DNA of 64,000 bases from Marivirga salinae (GCF_030503855.1 NZ_CP129971.1:3410001-3474000), one strand, 5' to 3'. Shown: positions 41,514 through 51,493, numbered from the stretch's first letter. Numbers and translations are program-made. Notes: generated from the sequence alone by a model not told the origin.

Positions 41514-41900
41514 TTTTTAATAGCAAAGACTCTCGATCGGTTAAAACCATTGAATACCCTGAAAATTGTCAGTTTTCTTCCATGCAATTTAGAACCATTT
41601 GACCACACAAAACGGTCAGACGGAGTTAGAGCATGATTTAAAGAGAATTGCTTTACGGGAAATTCACCATTCTTAAAAGTTATTTCAGAACCCGTCAGAC
41701 CGTGTGAACGCAAACCGTTTGCCCAGTGTCTGACGGTTCCAGCCGTCTGGCACATACCCGAAACGCATTATCTTAGTGTCTGAAATTAGCATTTAGCAAA
41801 AATAATAATCGATATTAGATAAATGTCATACATTTTCAATATCTAACATGAGTGTCTAAGATAAATTCAATGCACTAGCTTTTCCCTTCAAAAATATTAG
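41514..41900. other. gene-free gap with GC-richer structured segment
   Basis: From about 41590 to 41760 the GC content rises visibly and several related words occur: GGTCAGACGG (41614), CCGTCAGACCG (41692), GTGTCTGACGG (41726). Hairpins: GTGTC-t-GACGG (41726-41736) with CCGTC-t-GGCAC (41743-41753), and GCAAA-CCG-TTTGC (41710-41722). A minus-strand frame of 86 codons crosses it, but looks like a translated repeat. It could be a dispersed repeat or a structured RNA. Confidence 0.5.
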
Positions 41901-41902
41901 CC

Positions 41903-41910
41903 TAATTTTG
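41903..41910 (+). promoter_or_regulatory. Bacteroidota-type -7 box for rlmD
   Basis: TAATTTTG fits TAnnTTTG; TTTT sits 19 bp upstream. The transcription start would fall at or near the ATG at 41917, suggesting a leaderless or almost leaderless mRNA. Confidence 0.55.
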
Positions 41911-41916
41911 CAGGCT

Positions 41917-43317
41917 ATGGGAAGAAAACCACATCCAATTATAGAGGAATTAGAGATTGAAAAGATAGCTTCAGAAGGTAAAGCTTTGGGCTATTATAAA
42001 GATAAAGTAGTATTTGTTGCAGGAACTGCTCCTGGTGACATTATTGACGTTAGAGTTCATAAGAAAAAGAAAAGTTTCCTTGAAGGAAGCGCTATCAAAT
42101 TCCATAAAAAATCCGAGTTACGAATTGAACCGTTTTGTAGCCACTATGGTGTTTGTGGTGGTTGCAAATGGCAACATTTAAGCTATGATGATCAATTAGG
42201 ATTCAAAAGCGAGCAAGTAAAAGATGCTTTAGAACGAATTGCTAAAGTTGAATTACCTGAAATCAACGCCATTCTAGGTTCAAAAAACACTACTTTCTAT
42301 CGAAATAAAATGGAGTATACTTTCTCCAATAATAGATGGCTGACTACTGAAGAAATAGCATCAGGAGAAGAATTTGAATCAGATGCACTTGGTTTTCACA
42401 TTCCTAAAAGATTTGATAAGATTGTTCAAATTGAGAAATGCTATTTGCAAGCTGATCCTTCTAATGCAATTCGTAATTCCGTTGACCGATTTGCAAAGGA
42501 AAATAACATTACCTATTTCAATTTGATTAAGCAAGTTGGCTTCTTAAGAAATTTAATTATCCGAACATCAACTACTGGTCAAACCATGGTCATTCTGCAG
42601 GTTGCAGAAGAAAATGAAGAATGGTTAAGCATGATGCTAAATCATATAAAAGAAAGCTTTCCAGAGTTAACTTCCTTGCTTTACATTCTAAATCAAAAAG
42701 GAAATGAAACTTTTCATGATTTGGATGTGAAGGTGTTTTACGGAAAAGACCATATTATAGAAGAAATGGAAGGTTTGCAATTTAAGATTGGCCCTAAATC
42801 TTTTTATCAAACCAATTCAGATCAAGCGTATGAGTTATATAAAGTAGCCAGAAACTTTGCCGATCTGAAAGGAGATGAAATCGTTTATGACCTTTATACA
42901 GGTACTGGAACAATTGCCAATTTCATTGCTAAAAGTGCTAAAAAAGTGATTGGAGTGGAGTATGTACCTGAAGCAATTGAAGATGCAAAAATAAATTCCC
43001 AACTCAATAATATTGAGAATACTGACTTCTTTGCAGGTGATATGAAAGATGTTTTCAATGATGAGTTTATAGCTCACCATGGCAAGGCAGATGTAATCAT
43101 TACTGACCCTCCTAGAGCAGGAATGCATCCTGATGTGATCAATACACTTTTGAGTCTTGGTGCTAGTAAAATAGTTTATGTCAGTTGTAATCCTGCTACA
43201 CAAGCCCGGGATTTAGCTTTATTAGATGAGAAATACAAAGTAACTAAAGTTCAGCCCGTGGATATGTTCCCACAAACGCATCATGTTGAAAATGTAATCT
43301 TGTTAGAACTAAAGTAG
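41917..43317 (+). CDS. rlmD: 23S rRNA (uracil-5-)-methyltransferase, RlmD/RumA type
   Basis: The start is set at ATG 41917 because the upstream TTG (41908) overlaps the -7 box. The 466-residue enzyme has an N-terminal TRAM domain (about 5-65), four iron-sulfur cysteines (Cys74, Cys80, Cys83 in FCSHYGVCGGCKWQH, and Cys175 in IEKCYLQ), the SAM motif VYDLYTGTGTIANFIA, DPPRAGMHPDV and the nucleophile Cys424 in VSCNPATQARD. It methylates U1939 or a related uracil of 23S rRNA; exact position is inferred from E. coli. Monocistronic. Confidence 0.92.
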   Translation: MGRKPHPIIEELEIEKIASEGKALGYYKDKVVFVAGTAPGDIIDVRVHKKKKSFLEGSAIKFHKKSELRIEPFCSHYGVCGGCKWQHLSYDDQLGFKSEQVKDALERIAKVELPEINAILGSKNTTFYRNKMEYTFSNNRWLTTEEIASGEEFESDALGFHIPKRFDKIVQIEKCYLQADPSNAIRNSVDRFAKENNITYFNLIKQVGFLRNLIIRTSTTGQTMVILQVAEENEEWLSMMLNHIKESFPELTSLLYILNQKGNETFHDLDVKVFYGKDHIIEEMEGLQFKIGPKSFYQTNSDQAYELYKVARNFADLKGDEIVYDLYTGTGTIANFIAKSAKKVIGVEYVPEAIEDAKINSQLNNIENTDFFAGDMKDVFNDEFIAHHGKADVIITDPPRAGMHPDVINTLLSLGASKIVYVSCNPATQARDLALLDEKYKVTKVQPVDMFPQTHHVENVILLELK

Positions 43318-43324
43318 TTAAATA

Positions 43325-43358
43325 AAAAGGGCGATGACTAATAAGCCATCGCCCTTTT
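43325..43358. terminator. bidirectional terminator between rlmD and the lipoprotein gene
   Basis: AAAAGGGCGATG (43325-43336) pairs with CATCGCCCTTTT (43347-43358), a 12-bp stem with A and T runs on both sides; it can serve both convergent genes. Confidence 0.93.
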
Positions 43359-43380
43359 ACTTTAACTTTTATTAATTGGA

Positions 43381-44067
43381 TTACATTTCAAATTCAACAT
43401 CTGTAGCAAGATCTAATCCATCTGCTGCTACTTCAAAGATATCTGAATTTATTGATTCACTTATCACAATAACACCAGCTTCATTTCTATCGGCAGCAGC
43501 AAGTTGCTCTGCAGATACGTTTGCAAACCAAACATGAGGATCAAGGGTAATCTGAGCAAGAGCATTAGTACCATCAGTTAAAACAACTGCACCTTCCATT
43601 TCTACCTCAAAAGTTTCTCCTGAATTAAATTCGAAACGAACCGGAGTTTCAACACCATCATGAGTAAATGTTCCGTTCAACACTACTCCTGGTTCATCAC
43701 CTTCGTCAAAAAGCTCAATTTCTATTTCTACTTCTTCGTAAGTACCTGAAGGAATAGAAACTCCGCTAATATCAGGATTTGTAGATCCTGTTGCAAAATC
43801 AATCACAGTTTGCTGTTCTAGTTCAAATTCAATCTCTAAAGAATCTACATCTGCTTCAGCTTCAAATCTCACTTCACTTAAGGTGATAAAACCATCTGTA
43901 AACTCAAGTCCATTGGTTAAAGCCCTTTGGCTTGTGTTATCCGCAGTTGTGACCGTATTGAAGTCAAGATTTAATCTTGCTCCATTTGTTTCATCTTCGC
44001 TACAAGCAAACATTCCGAATGCTCCGAGAGCTACTATCAATAAAGATTTAATTTTAATCATTTTCAT
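43381..44067 (-). CDS. secreted lipoprotein, acidic beta-rich, unknown function
   Basis: The start is set at ATG 44067 (MKMIKIKSLLIVALGAFGMF); the longer TTG frame (44100) adds a hydrophilic stretch before the signal and is less likely. The lipobox is GMFACSED. The 228-residue product is strongly acidic, with beta-strand segments (FITLSEVRFEAEADVDSLEI, GTYEEVEIEIELFDEGDEPG, LNGTFTHDGVETPVRFEF), resembling DUF4382-like surface lipoproteins. The SED residues after the Cys resemble the acidic lipoprotein export signal of Bacteroidota, so it may be surface exposed. Function unknown. Confidence 0.72.
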   Translation of the reverse strand: MKMIKIKSLLIVALGAFGMFACSEDETNGARLNLDFNTVTTADNTSQRALTNGLEFTDGFITLSEVRFEAEADVDSLEIEFELEQQTVIDFATGSTNPDISGVSIPSGTYEEVEIEIELFDEGDEPGVVLNGTFTHDGVETPVRFEFNSGETFEVEMEGAVVLTDGTNALAQITLDPHVWFANVSAEQLAAADRNEAGVIVISESINSDIFEVAADGLDLATDVEFEM

Positions 44068-44395
44068 ATTTATTTTTTCTATGGACTTGTATAAACTCAA
44101 AACGGTTGGAAGGTATTACAAAGATATTCGTATAAGCAATTATAAAATGATGTATGAAAATCACTTATATACAAAGAACAAAATAATGGATAAACAGAAA
44201 CAGCAGTAGAATTGATGACCTTTAAAAACGGAAAAGTACCTTTTTCAAGTTAAAGATATTTTATGTCTATAATATTTTATGAACTAATTGGCAAAAGAAT
44301 AATGTAATATTGAATTAATTGTTTCAGTATTTCTTATATCTTTCATTTAAAAGAAATAATCATTTCATTCCTGTATAAACTTATTATTAAAAAAA
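44068..44395. other. 328-bp AT-rich gap
   Basis: Apart from the -7 box at 44119-44126, I see no gene, repeat or terminator here. A plus-strand frame (43883-44209) that enters the gap is a shadow of the lipoprotein gene. Confidence 0.5.
44119..44126 (-). promoter_or_regulatory. Bacteroidota-type -7 box for the lipoprotein gene
   Basis: Minus-strand TATCTTTG fits TAnnTTTG, 52 bp upstream of the ATG at 44067. Confidence 0.45.
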
Positions 44396-46348
44396 TTATT
44401 CATCCTTAGGACGGTAGATTTCAAACTCTACCCTCCTATTCAATCTTCTATCATCATCAGTTTCTTCATCTTCAACCACTGGCTGACTATTCCCATATCC
44501 TTCTGCCACTACTCTATCTTTTTCAATTGGATGGAGTATTATAATATAATCTCGAATAGCATCTGCTCTTTCCTGAGATAGCGACTTATTCCTTAGCTCA
44601 TCCCCAGATGAGTCTGTATGGCCTGATATTTTTAATTTAAATTCCGGATAATCAAGTAAAAAATTTACCACCTTATCCAAATCACTGTACATGTCAGGCC
44701 TTAGTTTGGCGGAATTTTCCTCAAATTCAATTGATTTGAATCTGATTTTACTTGTCAATGGATCAACATTTTTATTAATGACAGTGTCCCCATTAAGGAA
44801 AAACATCTCCTCAATTCTAAAGAGTTCGTCTGACTGAACCACCATCACATAATTGGCATTATTAATCAAATTAAATTCAAAGCTACCGTCTTCCCTTGTG
44901 AATTTTGGTGCTATCTCAATTCCATTTTCAATATCCACAATAGAAACTATTCCTCTAAACGGCTTACCTTTAACAGTATCCGTTACAACCCCAGAAACTT
45001 TGGTATTCGCCCCTGGTTGAGCTTCCATAGGCAATGGAAATGAAAATAAATCTAGATTATGACTTCTCATTGAAGAAGAGCCGGCATAGAATAAATCCTC
45101 AGATTCGGAATCTATCGTGAAATAATACTCATCTCCTTCAGTATTAATTAATGGCCCAATATTTTGTGGCTCATCCCATAAAAAAGATTTTGCATTGGCT
45201 TTATAAATATCAAATCCTCCGAAATTCAAAAGATGACCGTTGGAACTAAAATATAAGATCTTATATCGTGGGTGAATAAAAGGGCTTACTTCATTGCCTC
45301 TAGTATTTACAACGGGCCCAAGGTTTCTTGCCCTTGTCCAATTACCATCTTCATCTTTAACTGAAAAATAGATATCAGATAAACCAAATCCACCAATTCT
45401 ATCAGAAGCAAAAAAGAGAGAATCTCCAGTAACTGATATTGTAGGGTGAGAATCCCAAGCTTTGGAATTTAAATTAGCCCCTAAGTTAACTACCTTGCTC
45501 CATGTACTATCTTCTTCTAGATGTGTCTCATATAAATCACAATTTCCAAATCCATCTGGAGAACCACACCTAGCAAAGATAATTTGATTCCCCTCTGAAT
45601 TTAAGGTAGCAGAACCTTCATTATATCTGCTATTGATATCTCTCAGTTGAACTGCATCCTGCCACATTCCATCCTCTTGAACGGCAATATATAGGTCTTC
45701 ATTGGAATTATTTGATAGAATACTGCCACTTAAACTTCGCTTTGAAGTAAAAATCATAGTTTTATTATCCAAAGTTAATGCAGGGGCATAATCAGCCATA
45801 TTGGAATTGATTTGTTTCCCCATGCTCAATAATATACCTCGTGGAGGCACCAATGTATCAATTGATTTGCGGAAATCGACCAATTCATAATAATAATCAA
45901 TGGGAACGTAATCATCTGTTTGTTCTAGCTGAACGGAATCCATGAAAATCTCCATTTGTCGCAAATCTATTTTGCTTTGATGGTGCTTCAGTGCCAATCT
46001 ATATAAGCTTTTGGCCTTTTCAAAATCACCGTAGAGCTCTTCCATTTTAGCTAATTGCCAAATAAATCGAGTGTCTTTGTAAAAATTTTCAGTGGCAAAC
46101 TTTTTTACATAGCCTTCTAATAATTCTTTAAATTTTTCCCAATTTTTATTTACCTGTGCTTTGTTAATTTTATTCAACTCATCTTCATCCTCGTAATAAT
46201 TTATTTGGTTAACATTAGGGAAGTAAAATGGAAACAATTCATCAGTTTCTTTCTTAGATAAATCCACTTGAGGATTATATTGCCCTAAAAGATTAAAAGA
46301 AAAGCTAAGGAACAATATTAAAAAGCAATATTTAAAAGGGTGCTTCAA
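44396..46348 (-). CDS. PorE-like OmpA-family protein (TPR, beta-propeller, CRD, OmpA)
   Basis: A 650-residue envelope protein starting with TTG (46348) and a signal peptide ending in NLLGQ. Domains in order: TPR-like helices (about 55-140, FEKAKSLYRLALKHHQSKID), PD40 beta-propeller repeats (about 180-430, APALTLDNKTMIFTSKRSLS; SHPTISVTGDSLFFASDRIGG), a carboxypeptidase-regulatory-like domain (about 445-525, SGVVTDTVKGKPFRGIVSI) and a C-terminal OmpA peptidoglycan-binding domain (about 535-645, ISGHTDSSGDELRN, LNRRVEFEI). This is the layout of PorE of the type IX secretion system. Bacteroidota have many such proteins, so PorE identity is not certain. Confidence 0.85.
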   Translation of the reverse strand: MKHPFKYCFLILFLSFSFNLLGQYNPQVDLSKKETDELFPFYFPNVNQINYYEDEDELNKINKAQVNKNWEKFKELLEGYVKKFATENFYKDTRFIWQLAKMEELYGDFEKAKSLYRLALKHHQSKIDLRQMEIFMDSVQLEQTDDYVPIDYYYELVDFRKSIDTLVPPRGILLSMGKQINSNMADYAPALTLDNKTMIFTSKRSLSGSILSNNSNEDLYIAVQEDGMWQDAVQLRDINSRYNEGSATLNSEGNQIIFARCGSPDGFGNCDLYETHLEEDSTWSKVVNLGANLNSKAWDSHPTISVTGDSLFFASDRIGGFGLSDIYFSVKDEDGNWTRARNLGPVVNTRGNEVSPFIHPRYKILYFSSNGHLLNFGGFDIYKANAKSFLWDEPQNIGPLINTEGDEYYFTIDSESEDLFYAGSSSMRSHNLDLFSFPLPMEAQPGANTKVSGVVTDTVKGKPFRGIVSIVDIENGIEIAPKFTREDGSFEFNLINNANYVMVVQSDELFRIEEMFFLNGDTVINKNVDPLTSKIRFKSIEFEENSAKLRPDMYSDLDKVVNFLLDYPEFKLKISGHTDSSGDELRNKSLSQERADAIRDYIIILHPIEKDRVVAEGYGNSQPVVEDEETDDDRRLNRRVEFEIYRPKDE

Positions 46349-46453
46349 GACAATTTGATAGTTTTACGGTAAATATGTCAGTATATTAAACTTTAATATC
46401 CGAAAAATGTCGGAATTACATCGAAATTAAATATAAAATTAGACAATATTTTA

Positions 46454-46469
46454 TTGGCATAACAATTGA
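46454..46469 (+). promoter_or_regulatory. sigma-54-like -24/-12 promoter upstream of lon
   Basis: TTGGCATAACAATTGA has TTGGCAY at -24, the exact 4-bp spacing and TTG at -12; only the C of the TTGC element is replaced by A. The lon ATG is 53 bp downstream. Confidence 0.4.
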
Positions 46470-46521
46470 ATTAGGCAAGCACCCAATAATAGGGGACAAA
46501 AAAGAGGTTTCAAATGCCAAA

Positions 46522-49041
46522 ATGGCTGAAATATTAAATATAAATATGGATTCAATATTAAAGCATCAACAAGTTTTTTCAGATATAAATGATGATGAGA
46601 CAGGTGAGTTGATTCAACTCATATCTACTGATGAAGAAAATAGTATGCGAGAGGAAGAACTACCTGATGAACTTCCAATCTTACCCATTAGAAATACTGT
46701 ACTTTTCCCAGGGGTTGTCATTCCCATAACGGTAGGTCGTCAAAAATCAATTAAACTTGTAAAAAAAGCTTACAAAGGCGATAGAATAATTGGCGTTGTA
46801 GCGCAATCTAACAGTAAAGTTGAGGATCCTGGAAAGGATGATATCTACAATATTGGTACAGTAGCTCGTATCTTGAAAATGATTGTTTTACCTGATGGTA
46901 ATACCACTATCATCATTCAAGGAAAACAAAAATTTGAAGTAAAAGAGATAGTTCAAGAAGACCCATTCTTAGTTTCTACCTTTCAAGAATTGGATGATGA
47001 AGAGCTTGACCCCAAATTAAAATCAAATAAAGCAGTAATTCAATCACTAAAAGATGCTGCAAGCAAAATATTAAAGCTTAACCCTGAAATTCCTCAAGAA
47101 GCTCAGGTTGCTTTAGATAACATAGAGAACCCGAATTTCTTAACGCATTTCCTTTCTTCCAACATTAATTCGGAAGTAGCCGATAAACAAAAGTTATTAG
47201 AAAAAACTAATGCTAAAGAACGCGCTACTTTGCTTTTGGAATTTATGTTGAAGGATATCCAAATGCTGGAATTGAAAAATGAAATCCATAAAAAGGTTCA
47301 TACGGATATTGATCAACAACAAAGAGATTATTTCCTAAGACAGCAGATTAGAGTTTTGCAAGATGAATTGGGACAAGACAGCCCCGACCAAGAATTGGAT
47401 AATTTACGATTGAAAGCCAAAGATAAAAACTGGTCAGAAACTGTTCAAAAACATTTTGACAAAGAAATTGATAAACTTTCCCGTATCAATCCACAAGCAG
47501 CAGAATATCCTGTTGCGATGAATTATGTAGAATTGCTATTGGAATTGCCTTGGGGAGAACTCACTAAGGATAATTTCGATCTGAAAAGAGCCAAGAAAAT
47601 ATTAGATCGTGATCATTACGGGCTTGAGAAAGTTAAAGAAAGAATTATAGAATATCTTGCGGTATTGAAGCTCAAACAGGATATGAAAGCGCCAATTCTT
47701 TGCCTTTACGGACCTCCAGGAGTTGGTAAAACCTCATTGGGTAAATCCATATCAGATGCTTTAGGTAGAAAATATGTACGCATGTCATTAGGTGGTGTTC
47801 ATGATGAGGCCGAGATTCGTGGTCACAGAAAAACCTATGTAGGTGCAATGCCTGGTAAAATCGTTCAAAACATGAAAAAAGCGGGAAAATCAAATCCTGT
47901 CTATATTTTGGATGAGATCGATAAAGTAAATTCTGATTTCCGAGGAGATCCTTCATCAGCTTTGCTTGAAGTATTAGACCCAGAACAAAATGAAGCTTTT
48001 CAGGACAATTACCTGGAAGTGGATTATGATCTGTCAAACGTTTTATTTATTGCGACTGCCAATTCTTTAGATACTATTCATCCAGCTCTAAGAGATAGAA
48101 TGGAAATTATTGAGGTAACAGGTTACACTTTAGAAGAAAAAGTAGAAATCGCTAAAAAACACCTTATTCCTAAGCAGAAAAAGGAGCATGGCTTAAAAGC
48201 GAAAGATGTCACCATCAGCAAAAAAGCAGTTGCTAAAATCATTGAAGACTATACAAGAGAATCAGGTGTAAGAGGATTGGAAAGAACGATTGGAAAAGTC
48301 GTAAGAAATATTGCCAAATCCATTGCAATGGAAGAAGAGTTCAATAGTAAAATTGAAACGGAAGATGTTATCAGAATTTTAGGTGCTGAAGCTTATGAAA
48401 AAGAAATTTATCAAGATAATGAAACCGCTGGTTTGGTTACCGGACTTGCATGGACTTCAGTTGGAGGTGAAATCTTATTCATAGAATCGAGCCTAAGCAG
48501 AGGAAAAGGGAAATTGACACTTTCTGGTCAGTTGGGCGATGTAATGAAGGAATCTGCCATGACGGCCCTCTCCTATTTGCGTTCTCATGCCGATGAATTA
48601 GGAATACATCATAAAATATTTGATCATTACGATCTTCATATTCATGTTCCAGCTGGGGCGGTACCAAAAGACGGACCATCAGCTGGTATAGCAATGATTA
48701 CCTCCTTAGCTTCTATATTCACTCAAAGAAAAGTAAAATCTAGATTAGCCATGACAGGTGAGATTACTTTGAGAGGAAAAGTATTGCCAATTGGTGGCTT
48801 GAAAGAGAAAATTCTAGCTGCAAGAAGAGCAGGAATTAAAGATGTGATTCTATGTCAGCGAAATAAAAAAGACATAGATGAAATTGATTCAAGATATATC
48901 AAAGGCTTAAATATTCATTTTGTGGATCAAGTAAGTGAGGTATTAGAAATCGCTTTACTGAATGAAAAGATCAAGAATCCGATTGATTTTGTAATTCCAG
49001 AAGATGACAACAAAAAAACTGTCTCGGCCAGTATAATATGA
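46522..49041 (+). CDS. lon: ATP-dependent protease Lon
   Basis: A cytoplasmic AAA+ serine protease removing damaged and regulatory proteins. The 839-residue protein has the N-terminal substrate domain (about 50-255, [20 protein letters not shown]), a helical linker, the AAA+ core with Walker A GPPGVGKT (397-404) and Walker B ILDEIDK, and the protease domain with catalytic Ser720 (DGPSAGIAM) and Lys763 (GGLKEK). Both catalytic residues keep the 43-residue spacing of E. coli Lon. The stop overlaps the porQ start as ATGA. Confidence 0.97.
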   Translation: MAEILNINMDSILKHQQVFSDINDDETGELIQLISTDEENSMREEELPDELPILPIRNTVLFPGVVIPITVGRQKSIKLVKKAYKGDRIIGVVAQSNSKVEDPGKDDIYNIGTVARILKMIVLPDGNTTIIIQGKQKFEVKEIVQEDPFLVSTFQELDDEELDPKLKSNKAVIQSLKDAASKILKLNPEIPQEAQVALDNIENPNFLTHFLSSNINSEVADKQKLLEKTNAKERATLLLEFMLKDIQMLELKNEIHKKVHTDIDQQQRDYFLRQQIRVLQDELGQDSPDQELDNLRLKAKDKNWSETVQKHFDKEIDKLSRINPQAAEYPVAMNYVELLLELPWGELTKDNFDLKRAKKILDRDHYGLEKVKERIIEYLAVLKLKQDMKAPILCLYGPPGVGKTSLGKSISDALGRKYVRMSLGGVHDEAEIRGHRKTYVGAMPGKIVQNMKKAGKSNPVYILDEIDKVNSDFRGDPSSALLEVLDPEQNEAFQDNYLEVDYDLSNVLFIATANSLDTIHPALRDRMEIIEVTGYTLEEKVEIAKKHLIPKQKKEHGLKAKDVTISKKAVAKIIEDYTRESGVRGLERTIGKVVRNIAKSIAMEEEFNSKIETEDVIRILGAEAYEKEIYQDNETAGLVTGLAWTSVGGEILFIESSLSRGKGKLTLSGQLGDVMKESAMTALSYLRSHADELGIHHKIFDHYDLHIHVPAGAVPKDGPSAGIAMITSLASIFTQRKVKSRLAMTGEITLRGKVLPIGGLKEKILAARRAGIKDVILCQRNKKDIDEIDSRYIKGLNIHFVDQVSEVLEIALLNEKIKNPIDFVIPEDDNKKTVSASII

Positions 49042-50087
49042 TTTGGCAAAAGGTCATAGCAAGCCTTTTCACCATCTGTTTGACCTTTACAACAGCTTAT
49101 GGTCAAATAGGTGGATTGCGTGCCTTTTCATTTATGGAAACACCTAATCATGCAAGATTAGCTGGTATGGGAACTGTAAATGTAAGTTCAAATGCAGGAG
49201 ATGTCAATATGGTTTGGCAAAACCCTGCATTATTGAATTCTGATATGGCAGGACAAATTTCCTTTAGTGTAAACCCGTATTTTGCAGACATTTACAATAG
49301 TCAAATAACTTATGCCGAAGATTTTGAAAAGGTAGGCATTTTCAGTTTGGGTATAAGTTATTTTCATTACGGACAGTTTGAAGGATTTGACAATACAGGA
49401 GGAACAACTGAAAATTTCAATGCTTCAGATTATGCTATTCAAGTTAGTCACTCAAGAGAAGATGGCGTTTTTAAATATGGAGCAAGTTTAAAATTTGTTG
49501 CAAATCAAATCAGTGGTTTTAATCAATCGGCTTTATTGGCTGATTTAGGTGGTGCATTTGTACATCCAGAGGAAGAACTAAGTTTAGGATTAGTGATCAA
49601 GAATTTAGGGTTTTTCACCTCAAAATATGCAGCAGAAGAAAGAAATTTACCTTTTGATGTACAATTAGGCGGAACTTATAAACCCGAGTTTATGCCTTTC
49701 CGTTTCTCCTTAACATTGAATCGGCTCTATCAATATGATTTAAGCTACTTTGATGAAAGTTTACTTAGTGATGATGATAATGTGGTTTTTACGGATGTAA
49801 ACAATAATTCACCATCTACTTTTGATAAAATTTTTCAGCATGTAACTATTGGTACTGAGATAATTTTAGGAAAAAATGTAAATCTACGAGCAGGTTATAA
49901 TCATCTTATCCGTCAATCATTAAGAGCTGAACAAGTAGGCGGTGCAGGAGGGTTTACATTTGGAGTATATTTTCAAACCAAAAAATTTAATATGGCCTAT
50001 TCAAGTGCCATTTACCAAGCGGGTGGTTTTGCCCATTTTATAACGCTAGGAAGTAATTTAAAAGAATTTGTAAAGAAGAAATCATGA
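49038..50087 (+). CDS. porQ: type IX secretion system protein PorQ
   Basis: A 349-residue outer-membrane protein of the PorV/PorQ barrel type. Signal peptide (1-22, SLFTICLTFTTAYGQ), then the family N-terminus GLRAFSFMETPNHARLAGMG followed by WQNPALLNSDMAGQISFSVN. Repeated strands fill the rest, with a plug-like AGYNHLIRQSL near the end. PorQ works with PorZ and PorU in attaching and processing T9SS cargo at the surface. It overlaps lon at its start and hslU at its end, both by ATGA. Confidence 0.9.
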   Translation: MIWQKVIASLFTICLTFTTAYGQIGGLRAFSFMETPNHARLAGMGTVNVSSNAGDVNMVWQNPALLNSDMAGQISFSVNPYFADIYNSQITYAEDFEKVGIFSLGISYFHYGQFEGFDNTGGTTENFNASDYAIQVSHSREDGVFKYGASLKFVANQISGFNQSALLADLGGAFVHPEEELSLGLVIKNLGFFTSKYAAEERNLPFDVQLGGTYKPEFMPFRFSLTLNRLYQYDLSYFDESLLSDDDNVVFTDVNNNSPSTFDKIFQHVTIGTEIILGKNVNLRAGYNHLIRQSLRAEQVGGAGGFTFGVYFQTKKFNMAYSSAIYQAGGFAHFITLGSNLKEFVKKKS

Positions 50088-51472
50088 ACAATAATTTATT
50101 TTTGACACCGAAAGAAATCGTTGTAGAACTCGATAAATATATAATAGGACAGAATGACGCTAAGCGTAATGTAGCCATTGCATTGCGTAACAGATGGAGG
50201 CGTATGAATACCCCTATCGAAATCCAAGGTGAGATTGTTCCTAATAACATTTTAATGATTGGACCGACTGGTGTAGGTAAAACCGAAATTGCCCGAAGAT
50301 TGGCTAAGATTGCTGATGCCCCATTTACGAAAGTGGAAGCTTCCAAATTTACGGAAGTGGGATATGTAGGGCGAGATGTAGAAAGCATGGTGCGTGATTT
50401 GGTTGAGCAATCTGTAAACCTAGTCAAAGCTTCCAAAAAAGAGGAAGTGAAAGAAAAGGCCTCACAAGCAGTGGAAGATATCATTCTGGATGCTTTAATC
50501 CCACCTATGAAGTCAACAAACCAACGCCCTGTTAGCACCACGGCAGATAATCAGGTGCCTGACAATGATTATGAGTTGAACCAAAAGACCCGTGAGCGTT
50601 TCAGAGAAAAATTACGTAATGGAGAATTGGAGGATCGTAAGATTGATATCAATGTACAAACTGCTTCCAGTAATGGCATGGGCATGGTAGGTGGAGGAAT
50701 GATGGACGAAGCTTCCATGATAAATCTACAAGACATGCTCAGTAACATGATGCCAAAAAAGAACAAGAAGCGTAAAGTCACTATAGAAGAAGCTAGAAAA
50801 ATCTTAATAGATGAAGAGGTTTCCAAGCTTATTGATATGGATGAAGTGAAAGAAGAAGCCATCAAAAAGGCAGAAAATACCGGAATGATCTTCATTGATG
50901 AGATTGATAAAATCGCAAAAGGCAGTGGCAATTCAAGCGGTGGCGATGTAAGCCGTGAAGGCGTACAAAGAGATTTATTACCAATAGTAGAAGGAAGTGC
51001 TGTAAACACCAAGTATGGTATTATTCATACTGATCATATTTTATTTGTAGCAGCTGGAGCTTTCCATGTGAGCAAACCTTCAGATTTAATTCCTGAATTA
51101 CAAGGACGTTTTCCAATCAGAGTGGAATTAGACAGCTTGACTAAAGCAGATTTCTTAAGAATTTTGAAAGAGCCTAAAAATGCTCTTACAAAGCAGTATA
51201 CTGCATTGCTGAAAGCAGAAGAAGTGGATTTACAATTTGATGATGATGCGCTTGAAGAGTTGGCTGAAATAGCTTTCCAAGTAAACTCTGAAGTTGAAAA
51301 CATAGGAGCAAGAAGATTGCAGACCGTCATGAGTAAGTTGCTGAATGAATTATTATTCGATATCCCAGATAAAATTGGAGCCAATGCCAAAGTGGTGATC
51401 ACTAAACAAATGGTAGGCGAAAAACTAGATGGCTTAGTGAAGGATAAAGACTTGAGTCAGTATATATTGTAA
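50084..51472 (+). CDS. hslU: ATPase subunit HslU of the HslUV protease
   Basis: An AAA+ unfoldase feeding the HslV peptidase. The 462-residue protein begins with the HslU signature LTPKEIVVELDKYIIGQNDA, with Walker A GPTGVGKT (60-67), ASKFTEVGYVGRDVESMVRDL as pore loop region (GYVG), an I-domain (about 110-240), Walker B MIFIDEIDKI and the C-terminal tail ending in LSQYIL, which docks into HslV. hslV is not adjacent, so it must be encoded elsewhere. Coupled to porQ by ATGA. Confidence 0.96.
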   Translation: MNNNLFLTPKEIVVELDKYIIGQNDAKRNVAIALRNRWRRMNTPIEIQGEIVPNNILMIGPTGVGKTEIARRLAKIADAPFTKVEASKFTEVGYVGRDVESMVRDLVEQSVNLVKASKKEEVKEKASQAVEDIILDALIPPMKSTNQRPVSTTADNQVPDNDYELNQKTRERFREKLRNGELEDRKIDINVQTASSNGMGMVGGGMMDEASMINLQDMLSNMMPKKNKKRKVTIEEARKILIDEEVSKLIDMDEVKEEAIKKAENTGMIFIDEIDKIAKGSGNSSGGDVSREGVQRDLLPIVEGSAVNTKYGIIHTDHILFVAAGAFHVSKPSDLIPELQGRFPIRVELDSLTKADFLRILKEPKNALTKQYTALLKAEEVDLQFDDDALEELAEIAFQVNSEVENIGARRLQTVMSKLLNELLFDIPDKIGANAKVVITKQMVGEKLDGLVKDKDLSQYIL

Positions 51473-51493
51473 ACTATAATAAAGAATAAATTT

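Noticed and set aside
41495..41755. 86-codon minus-strand frame before rlmD (MCQTAGTVRHWANGLRSHG...)
   Set aside because: It runs through the GC-rich hairpin block, overlaps the end of the TPR/SH3 gene, and has no recognisable fold or conserved start; it is more likely a translated repeat.
41514..41900. Known riboswitch upstream of rlmD
   Set aside because: The block ends more than 140 bp before the rlmD -7 box, and no known riboswitch core is recognisable.
41908..41916. TTG start of rlmD
   Set aside because: It overlaps the -7 promoter box, so it would not be in the transcript; ATG 41917 is preferred.
44098..44100. TTG start of the acidic lipoprotein gene
   Set aside because: It would put 11 hydrophilic residues before the signal peptide; ATG 44067 gives a normal lipoprotein signal.
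47672..48037. 121-codon frame antisense to lon, and similar antisense frames in hppA, hslU, scoB and rlmD
   Set aside because: All are enclosed in conserved genes on the other strand and show no domain or start context of their own.
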